The notes under the pieces are model-generated. The model searched no databases, was not told the origin of the DNA, and saw nothing but the letters and a program-made list of their open reading frames with translations. 64,000 nucleotides of DNA, taken from Actinophytocola sp044466355 (lineage in GTDB: Bacteria > Actinomycetota > Actinomycetes > Mycobacteriales > Pseudonocardiaceae). Made by a program: the position numbers and the translations under genes. Where the stretch lies: positions 186,001-250,000 of the forward strand of contig NZ_JBITMQ010000012.1 in the NCBI RefSeq assembly GCF_044466355.1. Reading direction: 5' to 3'. Positions 1-7,611 of the stretch are shown here, piece by piece (position 1 is the first letter of the stretch; each line of letters starts with the position of its first letter).

Positions 1-145
1 AGATGTGCCATGCCGCCTCCCCGAACTGTCGCAGGTCTACGCCGATTGTAGCCGTTTCCCAGCCCGTTTCCGGCGGATTACCGGTCAAGATCATGGCGCG
101 CAGGGGGTTTGTCCAGCTTTTGTCCCGTGCGCTCGGGTGGCCTGT
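1..145. other. non-coding edge region
   Basis: No gene is supported here. The stretch lies downstream of the LCP gene on the minus strand and reaches the window edge. I see no clear hairpin or repeat; the neighbouring gene on the left is outside the window. Confidence 0.4.
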
Positions 146-1339
146 TCAGTTGACGCACGGGATCCCACCTGCGGTTATCGGTCGTTCACCGGAGTTCTGG
201 GCCACGTTGCGCACGACCACCTTTCCGGTGTCGACCGGGGTCGTGCCGGGGACGCTTCTGGTGGTGGTGCTCGGCGGGGGACCGGTCAGCAGGTTCCGCA
301 CGTACGCACGCACCCGCGCCGGGTCGACCTCGACGGCGCTGCCGTCCGACGGGGTCGTCAGGTCGATGGTGCCGGTGGGGATGGTGGAGAACTCGATGTC
401 GTCGCCGGTCAGCGTGGTCAGCTGCGCCGCGAAGGACATGAGGTCCCAGTTCCTGTCCAGCACCACGGACTTCGTGAGCGCGTCGACCAGCGCGCTGATC
501 CGGCTCGGTGAGCTCAGCGTGCCCGAGCTGAACACCTGGTTGGCCACGCCGGCGAGGAACGCCTGCTGGCGGCGCACCCGGTCCAGGTCGCCGTTCGGGA
601 GACCGTGGCGCTGCCGCACGAACTTCAGCGCGGCCACGCCCTTCAACGTCTGCCTCCCCGCCGGGAAGTCGGCGCCGGAGTACCTGTCGTGCACGGGTTC
701 GTTCAGGCACACCGGCACCCCGCCGACGGCCTTCGTCAGCTCGCTGAACCCGTACAGGCCGATCTCCGCGTAGTGGTCGACCGTGAGACCGGTCAGCGCG
801 GACACCGTCGCGATCAGGGTCTTCCTGCCCTCGGTGGTGGACTCGCGCTCGACGGTCGCGTCGTCGGCGCCCTCGGCGCGCAGGCGGGCGGCGGCGTCGT
901 TCTTCCCCCGCGCGTACGCCGAGTTCAGCTTGTGCGTGCCGAAGCCACCCGGGATGTCCACATAGGAATCGCGGGGGAGGGAGAGCGCGAACGCCTTCTT
1001 CTCGGGGTCGGCGGGGATGTGCACCAGCATCATCGTGTCGGTGTTCTGCTCGCCGTCCGCCTCCCCGGCCCGCAGCGCGTCCAGCACGTCCTGGGGCAGC
1101 GGGTTGCCGTGCGTGTCGGTGCGCGAGTCGAGGCCCACCAGCAGGATGGTCTGTTCCGAGCGGGGGAGGTCCCGCACCGACGGGAGGTCGGCCGGGTCCG
1201 GGGGCGGGTCGGCGGCGATGACGTCGTCGCGGACCACGTTCTCGTCGGCCGTGCGGTAGGTGTACCAGCCGAACCCGATCGTCGCGACGACCGCGGCCGA
1301 CACCAGTGCCACCAGCGCCCTCCCCGCCCACACCAGCAT
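146..1339 (-). CDS. LCP family (LytR-CpsA-Psr) cell-wall glycopolymer ligase
   Basis: 397 aa. The N-terminus has one membrane helix (residues ~5-25), then an extracellular LCP domain. Visible family motifs are LLVGLDSR, NTDTMMLVHI, LSLPRDSYVDIPG, HKLNSAYARG and FVRQRHGLPNGDLDRVRRQQ, which carry the acidic and arginine residues that bind polyprenyl-pyrophosphate substrates. LCP proteins transfer glycopolymers such as arabinogalactan or teichoic acids onto peptidoglycan outside the membrane. The ATG at 1339 puts the helix at the N-terminus; the open frame upstream has no family similarity. The gene is divergent from a CseABC-like operon, which suggests shared cell-envelope stress control; that link is inference. 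Confidence 0.9.
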   Translation of the reverse strand: MLVWAGRALVALVSAAVVATIGFGWYTYRTADENVVRDDVIAADPPPDPADLPSVRDLPRSEQTILLVGLDSRTDTHGNPLPQDVLDALRAGEADGEQNTDTMMLVHIPADPEKKAFALSLPRDSYVDIPGGFGTHKLNSAYARGKNDAAARLRAEGADDATVERESTTEGRKTLIATVSALTGLTVDHYAEIGLYGFSELTKAVGGVPVCLNEPVHDRYSGADFPAGRQTLKGVAALKFVRQRHGLPNGDLDRVRRQQAFLAGVANQVFSSGTLSSPSRISALVDALTKSVVLDRNWDLMSFAAQLTTLTGDDIEFSTIPTGTIDLTTPSDGSAVEVDPARVRAYVRNLLTGPPPSTTTRSVPGTTPVDTGKVVVRNVAQNSGERPITAGGIPCVN

Positions 1340-1384
1340 GGTTCCGACGCTATGGACCGATTCCGCCCGTCGTGCCTCTGTTCT

Positions 1385-1426
1385 GTAACAGCCGTCCGGC
1401 GGTCGTTTCGCGGGCACGTAACAGCC
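1385..1426. promoter_or_regulatory. direct repeat GTAACAGCC x2 in divergent promoter region
   Basis: GTAACAGCC occurs at 1385-1393 and 1418-1426, start-to-start 33 bp, about three helical turns. It lies in the 147-bp gap between the LCP gene and the lipoprotein gene. Direct repeats with helical phasing are typical of OmpR-class regulator sites, so the response regulator encoded just downstream is a plausible binder. This is inference from spacing only. Confidence 0.3.
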
Positions 1427-1486
1427 TGGACGACCCGTGTGGCCGCGCCGGGCGCGGCGTGGTCTCCTGTGCTCGTGCGCGGAACG

Positions 1487-2065
1487 ATGCGATCGGCGGT
1501 GGCCCTGTGCGGGCTCGTCCTGCTGCTCGTCGCGGGCTGCGCCACCCAGGGCGGTGTCGAGGTGGCGGGCCGGGCGAGCCAGGTCAGCCCGCCGCCGTCG
1601 CAGCCGACACTGCCCAGCGGCACCCCCGCCTCCGCCGACCCGGTCGCGGTGCTGCGGGCCGATCCGCAGGTCACCCCGAAGGTCAAGGCGGGTCTGGTGC
1701 CGTGCGAGGGCGGCCAGTACCCGACCGACGACCGGTACGTCGACCTCACCGGCGACGGCAAGGGCGAACTGGTCGTGCTGCTGTTCGACTGCCGCTCCGA
1801 CCGGTACGCCAAGGCGGCCGCCGAGGGGGTGGGGCTGGTGCCGTACCCCGGCTACGCGGCCTACGTGTACAACCTGGTCACGGAACCGCCGACGCGCCTG
1901 CTCGGCGTCGAGGGCCAGTCCATCGACGTCCTGCCGGGCAAGGGCAAGGATCTCGTGCTGATCCGCGGTACGTGGTCGGCGGAGGACGACCCGTGCTGCC
2001 CGTTCGAGCAGACGGTGGTGCTGTACCGGTGGAACGGCTCGAGACTCGTCGAGGTGCCCAGGTGA
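1487..2065 (+). CDS. CseA-like lipoprotein
   Basis: 192 aa. A lipoprotein signal peptide ends in LLLVAGC, followed by a Ser/Pro/Thr-rich linker and a compact domain containing CEGGQYPTDDRYVDLTGDGK and FDC. The D-L-T-G-D-G segment looks like an FG-GAP/calcium-type loop. It precedes a response regulator and histidine kinase by 25 nt, the layout of the Streptomyces sigE-cseA-cseB-cseC operon, in which CseA is a lipoprotein that damps the cell-envelope stress signal. The CseA assignment rests on position, size, lipobox and my memory of the family. A GTG at 1475, four codons upstream in frame, is an alternative start. No sigE-like gene is adjacent. Confidence 0.7.
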   Translation: MRSAVALCGLVLLLVAGCATQGGVEVAGRASQVSPPPSQPTLPSGTPASADPVAVLRADPQVTPKVKAGLVPCEGGQYPTDDRYVDLTGDGKGELVVLLFDCRSDRYAKAAAEGVGLVPYPGYAAYVYNLVTEPPTRLLGVEGQSIDVLPGKGKDLVLIRGTWSAEDDPCCPFEQTVVLYRWNGSRLVEVPR

Positions 2066-2090
2066 GCGAAGCATGCGGAGCGAACCACCC

Positions 2091-2765
2091 ATGCCGATGA
2101 TCGTGTTGCTGGTGGAGGACGACGACGTGATCCGGGAGGCCACACAGCTCGCGCTGGAACGCAACGGGTTCACCGTCGACGTGGCCGCCGACGGGCTCAC
2201 CGGCCTGGCCGCGTTCCGCGCGCGGCGGCCGGACGTGGCGTTGCTCGACATCATGCTGCCCGGCATGAACGGGGTGTCGCTGTGCCGCCAGATCCGTGAG
2301 GAGAGCCCCACCCCGGTGATCATGATGTCGGCCCGCGCGGACCCGGTCGACGTGGTGCTGGGGCTGGAGGCGGGCGCCGACGACTACGTCACCAAACCGT
2401 TCGACAGCACCGTGCTCGTGGCCCGCATCCGTGCGGTGGTGCGCAGGATGAGCCGCGCGGCCGTGCCGTCACAACAGGGGAGCGTGTTCGGCGCGCTGGA
2501 GGTCGACCGGGACGCGCTGGAGGTGCGCCTGGCGGGCAGGCCGGTTGAGCTGACGCCGACCGAGCTGCGGCTGCTGCTGTGCTTCGTCGACTCGCCGGGC
2601 ACCGTGCTGACCAGGGACGTCCTGCTGGAGCAGGTGTGGGACTACCAGTGGGGCGGCGACTCGCGGGTCGTCGACGTCCACGTGCAGCGCCTGCGCGCGA
2701 AGATCGGCCAGGACATGATCGAGACCGTGCGGGGCTTCGGGTACAAGCTCCGCAACGGGGCGTGA
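2091..2765 (+). CDS. cseB: CseB-like OmpR-family response regulator
   Basis: 224 aa. Receiver domain (residues ~4-115) with acidic pocket EDDD, phospho-acceptor D53 in LLDIMLPG, S80 and K102 in TKPFD; C-terminal winged helix (~130-222) with LTPTELRLLL and RVVDVHVQRLRAKI. The stretch VEDDDVIREATQLALER and the segment around VLGLEAGADDYVTKPFD closely resemble Streptomyces CseB as I recall it. The start ATG at 2091 has GGAG 10 nt upstream; an ATG at 2073 is possible. The stop codon begins a 113-bp repeat that separates this gene from its kinase. Confidence 0.88.
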   Translation: MPMIVLLVEDDDVIREATQLALERNGFTVDVAADGLTGLAAFRARRPDVALLDIMLPGMNGVSLCRQIREESPTPVIMMSARADPVDVVLGLEAGADDYVTKPFDSTVLVARIRAVVRRMSRAAVPSQQGSVFGALEVDRDALEVRLAGRPVELTPTELRLLLCFVDSPGTVLTRDVLLEQVWDYQWGGDSRVVDVHVQRLRAKIGQDMIETVRGFGYKLRNGA

Positions 2766-2875
2766 GCGGGAGCGAAGGAGCGGCCACCGTCTGGACTGAG
2801 GAGCGCGCGCAGGCGCGTCAGCGCCGAGCACGCGACGAGGGAAGACGGTGGTTGAGCGGATGAGCGGAGCGAACC
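2763..2875 (+). repeat. 113-bp intercistronic repeat, copy 1
   Basis: Begins at the TGA stop of the response regulator and ends just before the kinase start. A copy about 95% identical lies at 12876-12994 on the opposite strand. Within it CCACCGTCT and AGACGGTGG form a perfect 9-bp inverted repeat about 55 nt apart, so the transcript can fold into a long hairpin. It resembles ERIC-type intergenic elements in size and placement. Confidence 0.85.
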
Positions 2876-4092
2876 ATCGACGCGTGAGGGCCTTCCCGCA
2901 GTCGTTGCGGTGGCGGCTGTCCGCGGTGATCGCGCTCGTCAGCGTCGTGCTCGCGGTGGCGCTGTCGCTGCTCGTGCGGTCGGAGTTCAGCCGTGCGCAG
3001 CTCGCCGACGCGCGGCGGGTGCAGGACGAACGGATCCAGCTCGTCGTGCGGGACTACGGGCTGACCGGGCGGGCCGCGCTCGGCAGCCGGATCGACGCGG
3101 CGGACGTGCCGGACGAGCTGCTCGACGCGGTCCGCGGCGGCCGCCGCGCCACCTACCTGCAGCGCACGCCCGACGGCGCGTGGATCTGGGCGGCGGCGCA
3201 GACCGACGGGAAGGTGCTGTCGCTGCGCAGCTCCTACGCCGACCGCGACGCGACGCTCCGGCAGCTCGACCGCGTGCTGGTCCTCGGTTCCGCGGCGGTG
3301 CTGGTGCTGGCCACCGTGCTCGGGATTGTCCTGGGTGGACGGTTGTCGCGGCGGCTGCGGCGGGCCGCGGTCGCCGCCCGCCGGGTCGCGGACGGCGACG
3401 CGACCCTGTCGGTCGGTGCGGAGATCGGCGACCGGCCGCGCGACGAGGCGACCGAGCTGGCGCACGCGGTGGACGCGATGGCGGCGGCGCTGCGGGCACG
3501 GCTGGTGGCCGAGCGGCGGGTGACCGCGGACATCGCGCACGAGCTGCGCACCCCGGTCACCGGTCTGGTGACGGCGGCGGAGCTCCTGCCCCCGTCCCGG
3601 CCCGCGGAGCTGGTGCGGGACCGCGTGACCGTGCTGCGGGCGCTGGTGGAGGACATCCTGGAGGTGGCGCGGCTCGACGCCGCGACCGAGCGGGCGGAGC
3701 TGGTGGACGTGCCGCTGGGCGAGTTCGTGTCCCGCCGGGTGCCCTCGGCCGTCGTCACGGACGCGGAGACGGTCCGGACCGACCCCCGCAGGCTCGAACG
3801 CGTGCTGGTGAACCTGCTGCAGAACGCGGAACGCCACGGCGAGCCACCCGTGGTGGTGGCCGTCGAGGGTGCCACGATCCGGGTGCGGGACCACGGACCG
3901 GGCTTCCCGCCCGAGATCCTGGCGGAGGGGCCGAGCCGGTTCCGGACCGCCGACCCCAACCGGGCCGACGGTCACGGGCTCGGACTGACCATCGCGTTGG
4001 CGCAGGCACGCGTCCTGTCGGCCGAACTCACGCTCCAGAACGCGACCGATGGTGGAGCCGAGGTCGTGGTGGTACTACCGTCTGCGCCGTGA
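2860..4092 (+). CDS. CseC-like sensor histidine kinase
   Basis: About 410 aa. TM1 at residues ~19-41, an extracytoplasmic sensor of about 80 residues, TM2 around VLVLGSAAVLVLATVLGIVL, then HAMP. The H-box is DIAHELRTPVTGL with the phospho-acceptor His near residue 227. The N-box is NLLQNAERHG and the G-boxes are RDHGPGFPPEI and GHGLGLTIA. It should autophosphorylate and pass phosphate to the regulator encoded upstream. Possible starts are GTG 2848, ATG 2860 and GTG 2884. The first two lie inside the repeat, so GTG 2884, just after it, may be the ancestral start. The 3' end overlaps the next gene by 4 nt (GTGA). Confidence 0.88.
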   Translation: MSGANHRRVRAFPQSLRWRLSAVIALVSVVLAVALSLLVRSEFSRAQLADARRVQDERIQLVVRDYGLTGRAALGSRIDAADVPDELLDAVRGGRRATYLQRTPDGAWIWAAAQTDGKVLSLRSSYADRDATLRQLDRVLVLGSAAVLVLATVLGIVLGGRLSRRLRRAAVAARRVADGDATLSVGAEIGDRPRDEATELAHAVDAMAAALRARLVAERRVTADIAHELRTPVTGLVTAAELLPPSRPAELVRDRVTVLRALVEDILEVARLDAATERAELVDVPLGEFVSRRVPSAVVTDAETVRTDPRRLERVLVNLLQNAERHGEPPVVVAVEGATIRVRDHGPGFPPEILAEGPSRFRTADPNRADGHGLGLTIALAQARVLSAELTLQNATDGGAEVVVVLPSAP

Positions 4093-4598
4093 GTGGTCGT
4101 GAGGAGCTGTTGGCACAGCTGGAGTTCTACTGGGATCACACCCTGTGGCCGCGCCTGCGCGGGCTCACGGACGAGGAGTGCTTCTGGGAGCCGGTCCCCG
4201 GTTGCTGGTCCGTGCGCAAGCGCGAGGACGACACGTGGGCGATGGACTGGGAGTGGCCGACGCCCACTCCGCCACCGGTCACGACGATCGCCTGGCGCCT
4301 CGCCCACATGGGCATACAGACGCTGGGGAGCAGAGCCAGCGCGCTGTTCGGTGACGGGTCGCTGACCGTCGAGACGGTCCGCTGGCCCCGCACCGCGGCG
4401 GAGGGCCTGCGTGCCCTGGCGACCCACTACGAACACTGGCGGCGCGGCGCCCGCATCCACGAGCCCGCGGACGAGGACTCGTTCACCACCCTGATCCTCC
4501 ACATGAACCGGGAGATCATCCACTACGGCGCCGAGGTCGTGCTCATGCGTGACCTGTACCGGGCGGCGAGGCGTCCGGTGGTCACCGAACCCGCCTGA
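4089..4598 (+). CDS. DinB-superfamily protein
   Basis: 169 aa, GTG start overlapping the kinase stop (GTGA), so translationally coupled. It looks like a DinB/YfiT four-helix-bundle protein: LLAQLEFYWDHTLWPRL, WSVRKREDD, ITIAWRLAHM-type and HMNREIIHYGAEV segments place histidines where the family binds a divalent metal. Members include thiol-dependent S-transferases using mycothiol or bacillithiol, but many have no known role. Being in the sensor operon may be incidental. Confidence 0.75.
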   Translation: MSGREELLAQLEFYWDHTLWPRLRGLTDEECFWEPVPGCWSVRKREDDTWAMDWEWPTPTPPPVTTIAWRLAHMGIQTLGSRASALFGDGSLTVETVRWPRTAAEGLRALATHYEHWRRGARIHEPADEDSFTTLILHMNREIIHYGAEVVLMRDLYRAARRPVVTEPA

Positions 4599-4712
4599 GC
4601 GTCTCCCGCGTGTGCGATCGCCGGAAGGTTCCGGTCGTGCCAGGGTGTGGGGAACCAGAGGATCGGTCACCGCGTCAGCGGTTCGCCACCTCGGAGCAAA
4701 GGAAGCATCGCG

Positions 4713-6374
4713 ATGCAGCCACAGATGCAGCCCCACGCCGTCACCCAGCAGCGACCGCGGTCCTCGGACGGGCGTGCCGTCGCGGGCGTGGTCGGCGTGC
4801 TCCTGGCGCTGCCCGCCGCCGTGCTCACGATCACCACGCTGGTCATCCCGACCGTGGGGACGGTCGGGACCAGCATGCGCGACGAGAACTTCGCCAGCCG
4901 GAGCGAGGCCGAGTACGTCGGCTTCGACAACTACGGCACGGTGCTGGGGGACGCGGGCTTCTGGCCCGCGCTGTGGTTCGCGGTGTCGCTCGTGCTGTTG
5001 CCGATCGTCGTCGCCGTGGTCGTGGCGCCGCTGCTCGCCGCGGCCGCGAACTGGGCCGGTGGCTGGGCGCGGGTGACCACGCGGGTGGTGCTGTCGCTGG
5101 CGATCGTGGTGTTCTCGCCGGTGGCGCTGGGCATCGCCTGGCTGCGTGGCCTGCGGGAGGAGCCCCGCCTGCTGGGCGACCCCGAGCTGGTGGGCACCGC
5201 GCTGCGGACCAGCGTGGCGTTCATGACGTTCGGCGTGGTGTGCGCGATCGGGGTGATGGTGTTCCTGCCCGCCTTCCGCGCGCGGCGCAGGCTGTGGCCG
5301 ACGCTGTTCACCCTGGCGGGGCTGGTCGTGGTGGGCATGCTCGCGGTCGGGCTGCAGCAGTTCACGCTGCCGTTCGTGATGACCGCGTTCGGGCCCGGGA
5401 ACGAGACCATGACACCGCTGGGCCTGGTGTACCGGGAGGCGTTCGAGAACGGCAGGATCGGCGTCGGGGCCGCCGCGTCGACGGTGCTCCTCCTGCTGCT
5501 GGCCGTCCTCGGGGTGGTCGCGGTCCTCGTCGTGATCCTGACCCGGTTGCGGGTCAGCGTGGCGCCGTGGCGGTCCCCGGGTGGACGGTCGCGAGTGGAC
5601 GCGGGCGCGATCGTGGTGGCCCTGGTGGCGTTGGCCGTGGTGGTCGTCCTCGCGGTGCTCACGATGGAGCCGTGGCTCGACGCGCTGGGCGGGCCGGAGC
5701 AGGAGAGACGGCCCGGTGGTCCCACCTGGCAACCGGCGTTCCTGGCGGCACTCGTGGCGGTGGGCGTCGCGTATCTCGCCGCGCTGGGGATCAGCGGCCT
5801 GCGCCCGCTGGGCAGGCACAGCGAGTGGCTGCTGATGCCGTTCGCGCCGTGGCTGTTCGTCGGGGTGGCGCCGCTGGGTGTCGAGTTCTTCATGACGCTG
5901 CGCGACGATGGCGAGTTCGGCGAGGGCGCCGTGTTCCCGCCGATCCTCGTCAGCCTCGTCTCGCTGCTGGTTCTCGCCGTGCTGTGCCGGGGGCAGGCGG
6001 AGCGCTGGCAGCAGCGGACGGCGGCCGGGGCGCCCGCGGTGGGTTCGTTCTTCCGCACGGTCGTGCTGCCCACGTTGCCCGTCGCGGTGCTGCTGCTGGT
6101 GGTGACCGCGTTCGTCAACGCGCAGGACCTGTTCTGGAGCCTGCTCACGACGCGGACACCGGAGGACGGCTCGGCCCCGCTGGTGCTGTACATGGTGAAC
6201 TCGAGCCTGACGGCGCGGGACTTCTCCGTGGCGTCGACGACGCCGCTGGTGGCGGTCGTCCTCGGGTTCGTGGTGCTGGCCGCGCTGCAGGCGCTGCACC
6301 TGGACCGGATGACGGCGACCGTCGGCAGGCCCGACGACCCGACCGGCCCGATCCGAGTGCCGGCCATGTCGTGA
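4713..6374 (+). CDS. ABC sugar-type permease with two MalF/MalG-like halves
   Basis: 553 aa with roughly 12 predicted membrane helices. The first half opens like MalF-type permeases (SRSEAEYVGFDNYGTVLGD) and has an EAA-like loop YREAFENGRIGVGAAAS. The second half restarts with a similar helix pattern and ends SSLTARDFSVASTT. This suggests two permease domains fused in one chain. No binding protein or ATPase is adjacent, so the substrate is unknown. The ATG at 4713 has an AAGGAAG ribosome site; upstream in-frame ATGs lack one. Confidence 0.6.
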   Translation: MQPQMQPHAVTQQRPRSSDGRAVAGVVGVLLALPAAVLTITTLVIPTVGTVGTSMRDENFASRSEAEYVGFDNYGTVLGDAGFWPALWFAVSLVLLPIVVAVVVAPLLAAAANWAGGWARVTTRVVLSLAIVVFSPVALGIAWLRGLREEPRLLGDPELVGTALRTSVAFMTFGVVCAIGVMVFLPAFRARRRLWPTLFTLAGLVVVGMLAVGLQQFTLPFVMTAFGPGNETMTPLGLVYREAFENGRIGVGAAASTVLLLLLAVLGVVAVLVVILTRLRVSVAPWRSPGGRSRVDAGAIVVALVALAVVVVLAVLTMEPWLDALGGPEQERRPGGPTWQPAFLAALVAVGVAYLAALGISGLRPLGRHSEWLLMPFAPWLFVGVAPLGVEFFMTLRDDGEFGEGAVFPPILVSLVSLLVLAVLCRGQAERWQQRTAAGAPAVGSFFRTVVLPTLPVAVLLLVVTAFVNAQDLFWSLLTTRTPEDGSAPLVLYMVNSSLTARDFSVASTTPLVAVVLGFVVLAALQALHLDRMTATVGRPDDPTGPIRVPAMS

Positions 6375-6375
6375 G

Positions 6376-6420
6376 GGTGCCCTTCAGGACGTTGAACGTC
6401 CGCATGGTGCCCTTCAGGAC
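6376..6420 (+). repeat. 45-bp dispersed element, copy 1
   Basis: GTGCCCTTCAGGAC occurs twice as a direct repeat around the odd palindrome GGACGTTGAACGTCC. The related copy at 7492-7544 is inverted relative to this one, so the two flank the gene at 6414-7364. The second GTGCCCTTCAGGAC supplies the TGA stop codon of that minus-strand gene. Confidence 0.75.
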
Positions 6421-7364
6421 ACCGCTCGCACGTCCGGGCGGGATCGGGCTGCTGCTGCCCGGTAGGCGGCGGTCAGTTCGGCGGCGACGGAGTCTGGAGC
6501 GCTGCGGAGGCGGTTCGGCAGAGTTTGCAGGACCGTCACGCCCACCGCCGCATATCTGGCGTTTCGGTTGATCGTTTTCGCATAGTCCTCACGCTGGAAG
6601 TGGAACTCATAGGAGTCGATCTCCCAGGCGAGACCGACCTCGAACCACGCATCCGGAACAGCGACGTACTCGCCGTGGGAGTCGCGCAGAGCCACGTTCC
6701 ACCTCGGCCGCGGGAGGTCGGTGCGCTTCCACACCCGCATGGCATCGATCTCAGCAACCGACCGGGCGCCAATGGCGACGTCTTTGAGCACCGCACGCGG
6801 CACCGCCGTGCCGCGCTGGCTGCCGGCTTCCAGCTCGTGCCTCAGCCAGCGCGGCGACAACCGACAGCGCTGCACGGCCTCAGTGATCAGCGCACGCGTC
6901 GGGTCATAGCTCGTGAACCGGCGACAGGCGTCGAGAACCGATCTGGTCAGAGGCGCGAGCGGGACGCCATCGCGGATCACCGGGCGGGGCATTCGTCTGG
7001 TGCGCTCGACAATGACGTAGTCGCTGCAGATGGCCCTGCGCTCATGCGGAACGAGCAGGTGAACCCGTTGGTCGTCCGGCATGTTCCTGAGGCCGTGCCG
7101 TCGGCACGCTTCGAGTCCGGTGATCACTGAGCCGGGCCCGGCGTAGAGCAACGCCGCCGCGACAAGCTGTCTCCTTGTCGGTGGCAGGTTGCCGAGCAGC
7201 ACGACACCAGGAAGCAACCTTTGCCATGGCCCGCCAGGCATGCATCGCCGGTACGCGGTCCGCGAGGGAACTCCCAGGTTGGTGAGGGTCGTAACCTTGA
7301 TCGTGCCGTCCCGGCTCGCCGCCAGCAGCACATTCGGGTCGTTGGCCCAGCCTCCTCGTTTCAT
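6414..7364 (-). CDS. AbiEi-like winged-helix plus DUF559-type nuclease-fold protein
   Basis: 316 aa. The N-terminal third (LLAASRDGTIKVTTLTNLGV, GVVLLGNLPP, AALLYAGPGSVITGLEACR) resembles the wHTH and AbiEi-like domain common in actinobacterial proteins. The C-terminus (VPDAWFEVGLAWEIDSYEFH, then R..Y.K..NRNARYAAVGVTVLQ) matches the DUF559/Vsr-like PD-(D/E)XK fold, with Asp and Glu-x-Asp as possible metal ligands. Such proteins are widespread and mostly uncharacterised. It lies 247 bp downstream of jetC in the same direction, where a Wadjet operon would carry jetD. The stop codon lies inside a repeat, and a mirrored copy sits beyond the 5' end. Confidence 0.6.
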   Translation of the reverse strand: MKRGGWANDPNVLLAASRDGTIKVTTLTNLGVPSRTAYRRCMPGGPWQRLLPGVVLLGNLPPTRRQLVAAALLYAGPGSVITGLEACRRHGLRNMPDDQRVHLLVPHERRAICSDYVIVERTRRMPRPVIRDGVPLAPLTRSVLDACRRFTSYDPTRALITEAVQRCRLSPRWLRHELEAGSQRGTAVPRAVLKDVAIGARSVAEIDAMRVWKRTDLPRPRWNVALRDSHGEYVAVPDAWFEVGLAWEIDSYEFHFQREDYAKTINRNARYAAVGVTVLQTLPNRLRSAPDSVAAELTAAYRAAAARSRPDVRAVS

Positions 7365-7415
7365 ACCCTCACCATCGGCCCTCAGCGAGCCACCCGAAAC
7401 CCAACGCACCCAACC

Positions 7416-7443
7416 TGTGGACAACCACCCAACCTGTGGACAA
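7416..7443 (-). promoter_or_regulatory. two DnaA-box-like sites (TTGTCCACA)
   Basis: TTGTCCACA on the minus strand at 7416-7424 and 7435-7443, inside a 19-bp direct repeat. This matches the GC-rich actinomycete DnaA-box form. There is no dnaA, dnaN or AT-rich region nearby, so this is not an origin; it could titrate DnaA or simply belong to a repeat. Confidence 0.35.
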
Positions 7444-7491
7444 CCCACCCCCACCCCCACCCCCCACCCCCACCCCCCACCCCCACCCCCC
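7444..7491 (+). repeat. CCCCCA low-complexity tract
   Basis: About 48 bp of C-runs of five or six separated by single A residues. The minus strand, which is the direction of jetC transcription, is G-rich and could form a G-quadruplex. It is complementary to the G-tract at 7548-7611. Confidence 0.7.
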
Positions 7492-7544
7492 GTCGCGAGG
7501 GGCACCATGAGGGCGTTGAACGTCCCCAAGGGCACCTTCGCGAC
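7492..7544 (-). repeat. 53-bp dispersed element, copy 2, with terminal inverted repeats
   Basis: The ends are GTCGCGA and TCGCGAC. The core GCGTTGAACGTCC with flanking GGCACC matches the inverted form of the element at 6376-6420. It lies centrally between the C-rich and G-rich tracts. The structure looks like a tiny non-autonomous element or a structured terminator. Confidence 0.65.
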
Positions 7545-7547
7545 ATC

Positions 7548-7611
7548 GGGACGGGGGGACCGGGGGGACGGGGACCGGGGGGACGGGGGGTGGGGGGTGG
7601 GTGGGGTGGGG
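7548..7611 (+). repeat. G-rich low-complexity tract downstream of jetC
   Basis: Runs of G of up to six with A/C/T interruptions, ending next to the jetC stop codon at 7612-7614. With the C-tract at 7444-7491 it can form a long hairpin enclosing the 53-bp element, and may terminate jetC transcription. Confidence 0.6.

Noticed and set aside
3972..6299. 775-codon open frame on the minus strand opposite the permease
   Set aside because: Composition is His/Arg/Gln-rich antisense of a GC-rich gene with no family motif; the plus-strand permease explains it.
6414..7364. This gene as a cryptic JetD
   Set aside because: It has no DUF2399/Toprim motif (E...DxD); its C-terminus fits the DUF559 fold instead.
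7416..7443. Replication origin
   Set aside because: Only two DnaA-box-like sites and no dnaA/dnaN, AT-rich unwinding element or parAB.
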